From: Takakia lepidozioides
Taxonomy: Eukaryota; Streptophyta; Takakiopsida; Takakiales; Takakiaceae
Direction of reading: 5' to 3'
DNA length: 64,000 nucleotides
Assembly: GCA_030704615.1 (NCBI GenBank)
Contig: CM060733.1
Location: forward strand, 14,632,001-14,696,000
In this document: positions 57,401 through 64,000 of the stretch, piece after piece
Layout of the letters: the number at the start of each line of letters is the position of its first letter
How positions within the stretch are numbered: position 1 is the first letter of the stretch
Position numbers and translations under genes: made by a program
The notes under the pieces: model-generated
Databases searched by the model: none
Seen by the model: only the letters and a program-made list of their open reading frames with translations
What the model was told of the DNA's origin: nothing

Positions 57401-57930
57401 GCAACCATTTGTCAACACAGAAATTCGGACTTGATGACATTTTCTATAAAGGACATGTGGCATGGAAGTACTTGCACGCTGCACCAGTAATTGGTACCCC
57501 ACTCATCTGGACAGACAAGGAGCTCAGTGCCTACACCAATTTTGCTGTTCAGCGGTTACACCAAGTTGTAAAATACAAACTTCCAGACATGGTAGGACAG
57601 CATTGTATGCCCCAGATGATTCCGCAAAAAGTTCGAAAATTAAAACACCTGAGAGGCGATGAGGATTCTGATACAACTGTTTCTTCACAGAATTCTTTTG
57701 ACATGGGAGAAGACTATGCAATTCAGATGGAAGAGAAGAAACAAAGGGGATCTCCTATGCCGGAAAGATTACCTCGATATCAGCCTCCAGAAGGCCTCAC
57801 TTATCCAGGTAGTGATCAACCATCTCCATCAACCAGAGACAGACCTCGGGCTCGTACACACAGCCCACCACGAAACTATCAACGTCAACAAGGTGCTCAC
57901 TCACAAAGGTTTGCTACTCGAAAACAGTAA
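54416..57930 (+). pseudogene. Accessory coding region of copy B
   Basis: About 3.5 kb between integrase and 3' LTR in three overlapping frames (54,416-55,300; 55,173-56,462; 56,377-57,930), ending at TAA 22 bases before the polypurine tract. Part 1 has RLEGLQSLDWTLHHRQYMLQ and QEVQWADIMYNALVEEMKRL. Part 2 is a long coiled coil (ALKEELRKEFEARLATECAN through EKHIVELQQTIVANRNE). Part 3 has a second short coil, a PVPPPPQQ-rich linker, and a globular segment (IMLDLAWKEFSPPQSFAHYY; GCGLYYAACFLVRYH) with a basic SPSTRDRPRARTHSPPRNY tail. No catalytic motif, signal peptide or membrane segment is evident. Tat/Athila elements also carry extra 3' frames, but I do not recognise this protein. Confidence 0.6.
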
Positions 57931-57968
57931 ACCGTGAGGACACGGCTTTTTGAGAGGGGAAGGGGTAA

Positions 57969-59037
57969 TGTTAGAGGACTGTAGGGGACTTAGACACTTA
58001 TACGGGATCTGTAGGGTACCCTTAATTTTGCACAGACTGAGACCAACAGGAGCCTTAGGGGTGACAGCAGCGCACTGTAGAGGGGGTTACACAGTCGTCA
58101 TAGCCGACACAGCCCGTCACAGTCGTCACAGCCCACACAGCCGACACAGCCCGTCACAGCCGACACAGCCCACACAGCCCACACAGCCCACACAGCCAAC
58201 ACAGCCCGTCACAGCCGTCACAGTCGTCACAGCCCACACAGCCGACACAGCCCGTCACAGTCGTCACAGCAGACACAACCCACACAACCCGTCACAGTCG
58301 TCACAGCAGACACAGCCCACACAGCCAGTCACAGCCCGGCACAGCCACACAGCCAGTCACAGCCCGACACAGCCAAACACAGCCAGTCACCGCTTGACAC
58401 AGCTGTCACGATAATAGGAACGAATAGTAGGACAGGGAACGACTGTGGGGAACAACACCTGTGAAGGGAACATGTTAGTTCACAGACGACGGTTAGAGAG
58501 GGAAACGGTTAGAACCGCGGATAGGAGGATAAAGGGAGAAACGGGGAATGAAGGGATGATCATTATTTGGGGGAGGACTTCTGAGTGAGGCTGGAGCGGA
58601 GATCGGAGGCAAGAGATGGAGAGCACGGTGAAGGAGAAAAGAGGATTAGTAGATGCTTGTTATATGCAAAGCTGTAGTGATATTGGAGAGCAGATTAGAG
58701 ACATAATGGCTTCGGCCTGATACCTGATAAATCATAATCTGATACTTATAAGATACAATCACACTGTGTAGAGAGATCTGAGAGAAGCTGTGGATTGAAT
58801 GGATGAGTGAAGGAAACCGATAGATTGATGAAGCAAACTGATACTTAATTATCAATGGTAAGGTAGCTAAGATGAATGCGGAAAGGGAAACAAATAGGAA
58901 ACACCCCCATGATACACTAGCTGTAGGTCATGACTGATTGTTCTGCGCGGGCTGAGTACTTAGAGATTTCCAACTCTTCTATCTTGGAGTTTCCGCCTCG
59001 GATAGCGAAGGGATGGGTGAGTAAAAGCCGCGCGACA
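57969..59037 (+). repeat. 3' LTR of copy B
   Basis: 1,069 bp. It is longer than the 5' LTR almost entirely through extra CACAGCC units (58,089-58,410). It ends GCGCGACA followed by the TACAT duplication. Confidence 0.92.
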
Positions 59038-59117
59038 TACATGTTCCACTTGTGGTTCCGTTCTTCTTTGATTGAAGACCTTGAATTTCATTCTGACTTA
59101 CAGATATCTTTCTGCAG

Positions 59118-60197
59118 AGGAACGGAGACATCGCATGTCAAAACGAGTTTAATTCACACACTGTATAGGATACAAAGGATCGGGCAGATGCCCTTGACCA
59201 ACTTCAAGACCATCCTTTCAGCGGAGACGTACAAGAAGTGCGAAAGCTCCAAGACATCGGAAACGTGGTACTCGTTGACCCGTGAGGCTTTCATGGAGTA
59301 CATGTACACGGTGAGATACATCTTCCTTCATCTGGTCTTCCATATTCCACATGTTTGTTTCCGTTTGTTTCTCTTGACCTTGTGCTGATGCAACTCTCTT
59401 GCATTCCCTTGCAGCAAGACATTGCAGATGCAGGGGAGCGTGGCAAACTGGAATACTACAGCTCTACCCCTGAGGAGAAAAGGACAGCAAAGGGGGTTGA
59501 GAGTCACATCCAGAAAGAGATGACCGCTACAAGAAGGACTATAATGAGTGCTTTCGTGAAGCAGTTGAGAATTGCCGACCCATCATTCGGATCGCAGTTT
59601 CTCCTGGAGATAAAAAACCATTATAACAAGCCAGGCAAGCCAGAGATGGCCCAGGAGAAGTTGCACAGGTTGTCTACCGCCGTTGTGTCTTCAAAACAGA
59701 AGGTGAAGTGGCTACAGATATGGAACTCCGATCCCACAGTTAGGGATACCCACATGTTCCCAAGGCCGGAGAAAGAGAAAAAGACCCAGCGTGTCATTCC
59801 TGTCAGTGACAATGTGTTGGACACATGGCTTCACAAGGCCACTTATTGGAGCCAGGTATGATGTCCTTTCCTGTGTCACTTTCTTTTCTCTTTTCCTGTC
59901 CTTCTCTTTCCATTGCCTCTCGCATTCGCTGTGATTGTTTTTGGGTTCATTCTTGCATTTGAATTGTTTTGCAGTTGGAAGAAAGGGCACGGTCGGTTCT
60001 GCATACTCAGCTGGCTGACTATGGCATCACTATGACAGCACCGAAGGTCTCATTTGAAGCATACATGAGGAAATGGAGAGCCACAGTGTGGCACTCTTGT
60101 TTCTTAGAGAGTTCAGCAAGGAGGGTGGCATCAGTTGAACAAATGAGCTGGACCAGCAAGAAAAAGGAGAGGAAGCCTGGAAACAATGCCTTTACAG
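59118..60197 (+). pseudogene. Exons 3-5, helical linker of the methyltransferase-like protein
   Basis: Exon 3 (59,118-59,310): GTETSHVKTSLIHTLYRIQR and SETWYSLTREAFMEYMYT. Exon 4 (59,415-59,855): QDIADAGERGKLEYYSSTPE through DTWLHKATYWSQ. Exon 5 (59,975-60,197): LEERARSVLHTQLADYGITM through KPGNNAFT. Introns of 104 and 119 bp have GTGAGA/GTATGA donors and CTTGCAG/TTTGCAG acceptors. Exon 3 joins exon 2 in phase (MNDVNR then GTET). Exon 5 ends one base off the phase required by exon 6, suggesting a one-base deletion. Confidence 0.65.
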
Positions 60198-60338
60198 GTG
60201 CACACTCTTGCACTACTTATTTGTGATGTGGTTGCAATGTGTTGTGTGGCATACTGTTGAAGGGGGTCTTCCTGGTGTGATGGAAAAGTTGCCACACAAT
60301 ATTTCCATTGTAAAATGAGGCTGTCTCTGTTGCTGCAG

Positions 60339-60990
60339 GTACATAAAGTTTGTTCTCCTGGAAGAGAATTGCCTGGACAAACATCCAGATTTCGTCGACC
60401 TGTGGCTTATCCCTGCTGGCAACCAGACAATGTTTACTACTGGGATCTTGCATGACTGGGGCCCAGACCATCTTTCTTCTTGTGGTTGGTATTTGGATTG
60501 CCCTCGTTCTGAGACCCCAGCTCCAGAGGTGTCTTTGAGGAGAGAGAATGACCGTATTGCAGCCACTGCCGCAGCAGCCGACCTCGACATTCATGAACGG
60601 AATTTGAGGACTCTTGCAGAGAAGGAGCCTCCCGCTCAGGATACCCCAGGTAGAGGAAGAAAGGCAAAGGGAAAAGATGTTGCTGGTGTTGTGGGGAAGG
60701 GAAGGGGTAGAGGGAAGGTGGCACAAGGGCAGGGAAGTGTTGCAGATATTGGCCCTGTGGAGCATGTCCAGCATACTCCACCGCATGGTAGGGGATCCGG
60801 GAGAAAAAACAAGGGGGTGGTTGATCCCAAGGACCCGTACCATGCAGTGGAACATCCCACGAGGGTCATTCGCCCAACCAGGTTGGAGATGGCCAACGTC
60901 GGGTTCCTTGCCATGATGGAGTCGAAGAAATCTGATTACAAGGGCGAGCCATCACCAGTGTGGGACAGGATTGTGGAGTTCCTCAGCACG
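60339..60990 (+). pseudogene. Exon 6, linker with basic low-complexity region
   Basis: It begins YIKFVLLEENCLDKHPDFVD after GCTGCAG and includes TTGILHDWGPDHLSSCGWYL, a GRGRKAKGKD-GKGRGRGK basic stretch suited to DNA contact or nuclear import, and RPTRLEMANVGFLAMMESKK before PVWDRIVEFLST. The donor is ACG|GTGCGT. No known domain is recognised in the first half. Confidence 0.6.
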
Positions 60991-61092
60991 GTGCGTGTTC
61001 TCTTTGGGTTCTGTGGCTTCTGTTGTCTTTGTCTGCTGTGGGCATGGATCGTTTCTAAAATTGTGAGAATTCCATTGTATTTTTGTTTGCAG

Positions 61093-61431
61093 GCTAAAAT
61101 GACCAAATCCTGGGTGAACGGGAAGGAGAAGCCATATGCAGCCGAACTCATCATCTTGGACATCCCTGATGGGTTGGCAGTCCCGGATATCCCTCCATCG
61201 GGTGCTTGTCCGGGTTGGAATGCTTTTGATGAGCGCTACTGGCGGTGGGTTTTCTCCTTTTGCAACTTCATCCTGTCCGATGCAGGTGTTTTGGTGCTCA
61301 TCCAGTCCATCGACGTTCGGTGTCGCCGTGCACTTTCCAGCTATTTGAAAGCCTCGGGCATGAGAGTCGTGAAGACATGGAATTGTGTGAACAGCATGTA
61401 CCTTACGAAGGGGGATCGTCCGGGAGAGATG
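61093..61431 (+). pseudogene. Exon 7, methyltransferase catalytic half
   Basis: AELIILDIPDG occupies the position of the (D/N/S)PP(Y/F/W) catalytic motif IV but reads DIPDG. It is followed by FDERYWRWVFSFCNFILSDA and GVLVLIQS, which match the pattern after motif IV in beta-class N4/N6 DNA methyltransferases (a WxxF/Y helix and then a -GG- or -AGV-LV strand). The exon ends at GAGATG|GTGAGT. Confidence 0.6.
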
Positions 61432-61557
61432 GTGAGTTTGCCTTCTTCTTCCTCTTCTTGGTTGTTCTCGGATGGGGTTGTATAGGTCGCTCGAACTCAT
61501 ATGTAGGGGCCCGATTTTTTTTTGCTTCTTAGTTCCTTGTGGATGTCATGTTCGCAG

Positions 61558-62149
61558 ACTCGTCTGTTTGAAGCTGTTTGTCTCGTCCGGGTGCATCCAC
61601 AAACGACTCCGGCCGGCATTACCGAGTTCGCCATCACTCATGGGGCCAAGTTCATAGATGACAGGATAGATCCTCCCACGGATGACATGCATCACAACTA
61701 CGTCGACAGCAACGTGTGCTTGCGAAGGGGGAATGGGGTTCCTTGGAGAGGGGCGAGGGAGAGGAGCCCGACTTTCATTCAAACGATTGTGGAGTGCTGC
61801 ACCTACACAGACGCCAGAGTTCTGGATTTGTCGATGGGCACAGGTTTGTCTCTTCAACATTCACATTTCATGAGGTTTGATTGAGCTTGCACTTTCAGCA
61901 CTTCCCACCGTTCCGAATGTGTCTTCAATGTCTGCTTCATTCATTCTATTCCACTGCAGGTGCTTCTTACCACGCTTGCAAGGCCAGTGCGCGACATCTC
62001 TTTGGGATTGAAGGGGATGCTGAGATTTACAAGAACCTCCTGATGGGTTTGGGTAGACACACTTCTCAAGTCCTTCCGAAGCCCCATCCCGCTGATACTG
62101 ATACAAAGGGGACTTCTGACAAGGAGCTGGACTCCGACTTTGCCTGTGA
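61558..62149 (+). pseudogene. Exons 8-9, SAM-binding half
   Basis: Exon 8 (61,558-61,843) contains TFIQTIVECCTYTDARVLDL and ends within the motif I loop; exon 9 (61,960-62,149) completes it. Joined across a phase-1 intron, the loop reads VLDLSMGTGASYHACKA, followed by HLFGIEGD. This equals the VLDPFxGxGT...G-E-D pattern for S-adenosylmethionine. Motif IV before motif I is the beta-class order. Exon 9 ends TGTGA|GTAAGT, a strong donor. Confidence 0.65.
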
Positions 62150-62296
62150 GTAAGTTCAACCTGTGCATGCTTGCATTGTTGTTTCAATATCGAGAATCGC
62201 TGTTCTTGAGGCAAAGTGCACATGGGAGATATCCTCTTTGTTGGACTTGTGCATTGCATCATTGTGTTAAAAATGGGGTTTTGTGGACATGTGCAG

Positions 62297-62537
62297 GAGT
62301 CCGCGTGCTTCCACTTGCCCTCCAGGGCTATCACACCTATTTGGACTTGTTTGTAGTCCTCCTCGGTCTTGCGTGCTACCTATCTATGCGGAGGCACTCG
62401 CAGCAAGCATGTCCGTTCATGGCACTCGGAGTCCACCTTACGACGGCCTTCGTAGAACACGTGGTGTTGGGGCCAGAATCTTTGTAGATGACATAGCACA
62501 GGAGGTGGACACTGATTGTGATGACTGCGACACTTGA
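62297..62537 (+). pseudogene. Exon 10, C-terminal tail
   Basis: Begins after ATGTGCAG in phase with exon 9 (CE then SPRASTCPPGLSHLFGLVC) and ends IFVDDIAQEVDTDCDDCDT with TGA at 62,535. The tail is proline/arginine-rich and then acidic. No domain recognised. Confidence 0.6.
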
Positions 62538-62964
62538 TATGAAGTTTTCTTTTGGTTTAATTCTGGGCCAAATTTGAAATGGGATGGTTGTGTGTCCTTG
62601 TTGTCCTATTTGCAATGTGTGCGTGGAATTCACATTCATGGTTACAAACTATTGTTGGAGATGGGGGTTGCATGGACTGCCTGGATTGTTCCTTCAATCT
62701 ATTTGGTGTTTTGTGGACCTCACAGACTTGAGTACATTGCGAAAACAAACAAACCACTTTGGTTCGTGTAGAGCATTCTCGCATCATTTGCTAGTTGGTC
62801 CCCAAACTATTCCTGCTAGAAGAATGGTTGGTGAATCCATCACGGTGAAGTCCACCTCATCAAAAACTGTTCAGGCATTCTCAATTCTACCCACATCAAC
62901 CCGCGGAAATAGGTGACACCACTCGGAAATAGGTGACATCCGCGGAAATAGGCACTGTTTGCAT
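62538..62964. other. 3' region of the methyltransferase-like gene and transposon subterminal DNA
   Basis: No further coding signature. At 62,902-62,958 the unit CGGAAATAGG appears three times at about 20-bp spacing (followed by TGACACCACT, TGACATCCG and CACTGTT). Confidence 0.5.
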
Positions 62965-63049
62965 GCTGACGTGGCGTGAGCCTATGCTGGGCTCACGCTT
63001 TCCTGGGCTCACAGGCTCACGCCTCCGGGCTCACGGAATAGCACCCCAC
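62965..63049. repeat. Right terminal inverted repeat and subterminal region
   Basis: Five GTGAGC/GCTCAC motifs lie in about 70 bases, then the terminus that reads GTGGGGTGCTATTCCGTGAG on the minus strand. It aligns with the left end for 23 bases without gaps. Confidence 0.65.
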
Positions 63050-63058
63050 CTTTGTCCT
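63050..63058. repeat. Right 9-bp target-site duplication of the large transposon
   Basis: CTTTGTCCT, partner of CTCTATCCT at 24,390-24,398 (7 of 9 identical). It falls in the gag codons for RTK on the minus strand. Confidence 0.65.
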
Positions 63059-64000
63059 CACCCCTTGGTAGTTCCCTCTCAACTGTTCGAAGAACTCCAC
63101 AACAGGGTTGAAGGCAGGCACGGGTACTGGTGCAGGTGCGGTAGTGGCTTGGGTGGACGTCGTAGCTACGGTACCACCGGTCCTACTAATCCCACTGCTG
63201 CTTGCTGAACCTGCCGGTGCAGCGGCAGGTGTAGCCACTGCCCTCGTGACTCTAGTGCCCCTAGTGATGGAGACATAGTCGGGTGACCAGTACATCCTCC
63301 ACTCCTCGATCTCAACCTCATGCCCCCACCTGAACTCATGGTAATCATCCATAGACGGCCCCTCAAGGTGCTGAAACAGCCCCTTCCATGCCATGAAAGG
63401 CGTAAATAGTTGTGGATTGCGCATTTGCTGCAAATCACACCAACTATCAAACTCTTGCACAAAATCATCCAACTCGATGGTGACCACCGCCCCAGAGTAC
63501 CTTCGTGGCCCCTTGGTAGCTCCATACATCTCCTCCATTGTGTCCCACAACAATGGTAAGGAAACAACTTGCACCGCCGGTACGAGTCATCCTGATTCAG
63601 AATCCGAATCAGAACCTTCCGTAGAAGACACAGGAGGTGAAGGTGGCCTAAACCGCACACCTCGTCTCGTGTACCCACTAGTATCGCTAGTGCTCAAACC
63701 GACACTATCCCCAGCAACTAATGGCACCTCCGTGTTGACACTCAACTGGTCATGAACATGTCCGTAACCCCCTCTCCACAAGGTAACCGGGTAAAGAACC
63801 TGTTGCGGCTTATGGTTTGGAATACTAGGTTCCTAACATAGCCTACACCTGTACCTGCATCCACCGCAAGCACTCCTATGGTTGGCTGGTCATTACCTCC
63901 AACCTCACCACAGGAGAAATAATGATGGTCTGGCTGGTCATCACCCCAGCCTCACCATCGATAGCATGCTCTAGGACTGGCTGGTGATCAAATCCGGACC
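63050..64000 (-). mobile_element. PHD-finger gypsy element, gag N-terminal part
   Basis: Minus-strand gag sequence in two frames: RRGVRFRPPSPPVSSTEGSD (63,587-63,781), then WDTMEEMYGATKGPRRYSG, ELDDFVQEFDSWCDLQQMRN, YHEFRWGHEVEIEEWRMYWS and NPVVEFFEQLRGNYQGVRTK (to 63,050). It continues directly into KLRSLQEFQRK at 24,385 once the transposon is removed. The part above about 63,780 is the element's leader, with repeated GGCTGGTCAT motifs (63,875-63,985) and no gene. Confidence 0.65.

Larger units (their letters stand above)
45791..59037 (+). mobile_element. 13-kb Ty3/gypsy LTR retrotransposon, copy B
   Basis: The element is 13,247 bp, begins TGTTAGAGG and ends GCGCGACA. The 5-bp duplication TACAT is at 45,786-45,790 and 59,038-59,042. 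LTRs are 45,791-46,770 and 57,969-59,037. The primer-binding region begins TTTGGCGACCATACTGGGGA at 46,771, and the polypurine tract GAGAGGGGAAGGGGTAA is at 57,952-57,968. It sits in intron 2 of the ParB/methyltransferase-like gene, in the same orientation; without it the intron would be 95 bp. Confidence 0.93.
29333..62537 (+). pseudogene. ParB-like / N4-N6 DNA methyltransferase-like gene, ten exons, interrupted
   Basis: Proposed exons: 29,333-29,576 plus 42,584-42,651 (one exon split by copy A); 45,175-45,770; 59,118-59,310; 59,415-59,855; 59,975-60,197; 60,339-60,990; 61,093-61,431; 61,558-61,843; 61,960-62,149; 62,297-62,537. All introns are GT-AG, and phases agree at every junction except exon 5/6, which is one base off. 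The total is 3,473 coding bases, about 1,157 residues. Domains: acidic and basic nuclear-type N terminus (1-105), ParB-like segment with DGNHRLLAWM (about 250), a helical linker, a GRGRK-rich stretch (about 690), then methyltransferase-type motifs (about 820-1,080). Exon 2 has TGA stops at 45,688 and 45,703. The gene lies inside the MULE-like transposon, divergent from the transposase. Protein function is inferred, not known. Confidence 0.7.
24399..63049. mobile_element. MULE-like transposon carrying a ParB/methyltransferase-like gene
   Basis: The ends are GAGCGTAGCTACAGCGTGAG... (plus, from 24,399) and GTGGGGTGCTATTCCGTGAG... (minus, from 63,049). They align without gaps for 23 bases with 16 matches and start with G, as MULE termini often do. 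A 9-bp near-duplication flanks them, and outside them the two halves of one gypsy gag frame rejoin. Inside are two divergent genes: a SWIM-type transposase (-) and a ten-exon ParB/methyltransferase-like gene (+). The present length is 38,651 bp; subtracting the two later LTR retrotransposons and their 5-bp duplications leaves about 12.4 kb. Superfamily assignment rests on the 9-bp duplication and the transposase pattern. Confidence 0.7.

Noticed and set aside
54416-57930. Envelope-like gene in the 13-kb element
   Set aside because: No signal peptide or membrane segments seen; the region is coiled coil plus soluble segments.
24399-63049. The 38.7-kb unit as one giant mobile element of the Starship or Maverick type
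   Set aside because: More than two thirds of its length is two later LTR retrotransposon insertions with their own target duplications; no polymerase, capsid or tyrosine recombinase is present.
1-64000. tRNA or rRNA genes
   Set aside because: No cloverleaf or conserved rRNA segments recognised by eye; a covariance-model scan would be needed to exclude tRNA fragments.

Overview
The window looks like nuclear DNA of a land plant, most likely a non-seed plant such as a fern. It has GT-AG introns of about 100 bp, an intronless PLS-type pentatricopeptide-repeat gene of the kind expanded in early-diverging land plants, DUF4283-type LINEs and several Ty3/gypsy lineages. No prokaryotic features, tRNA or rRNA genes were recognised. 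About nine tenths of the 64 kb is mobile DNA, much of it nested; the only plausibly ordinary host gene is the PPR gene at 5,033-7,294.

Layout. 1-427: right end of a DNA transposon with a ParB-like coding fragment. 1.3-4.2 kb (-): decayed non-LTR reverse-transcriptase element. 5.0-7.3 kb (+): PPR gene. 8.2-18.6 kb (-): LINE split by a 3'-truncated gypsy element (10.6-15.2 kb). 18.6-19.7 kb (-): second LINE fragment. 19.7-20.2 kb: CACTA-like terminal sequence rich in GCGACGCC palindromes. 20.9-24.4 kb and 63.06-64.0 kb (-): two halves of one gypsy element whose integrase carries a C-terminal PHD finger.

The main observation is what separates those halves. A transposon at 24,399-63,049 has 23-bp imperfect terminal inverted repeats and 9-bp flanking repeats that match at 7 of 9 positions, and it interrupts the gypsy gag frame. 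It carries two divergent, intron-containing genes: on the minus strand a MULE-like transposase with a SWIM zinc finger (about 24.96-28.44 kb), and on the plus strand a ten-exon gene (29,333-62,537) for a protein of about 1,157 residues with an N-terminal ParB-like DGNHR segment and a C-terminal N4/N6-type DNA methyltransferase-like fold. A transposase paired with a DNA-modification-type gene resembles transposon anti-silencing cargo. I do not recognise this combination as described, but I cannot search.

The transposon was later hit twice by one 13-kb Ty3/gypsy family in opposite orientations: copy A (29,577-42,578, minus, in exon 1, duplication CGGCG) and copy B (45,791-59,037, plus, in intron 2, duplication TACAT). 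Without both insertions it would be about 12.4 kb. The methyltransferase gene also has two in-frame TGA codons in exon 2 and a phase mismatch between exons 5 and 6, so this copy is dead. Its intron 1 holds about 2.4 kb of tandem 115-bp units, most with a near-perfect hairpin. The 13-kb family carries a long accessory coding region between integrase and 3' LTR and a variable CACAGYC array in its LTRs.
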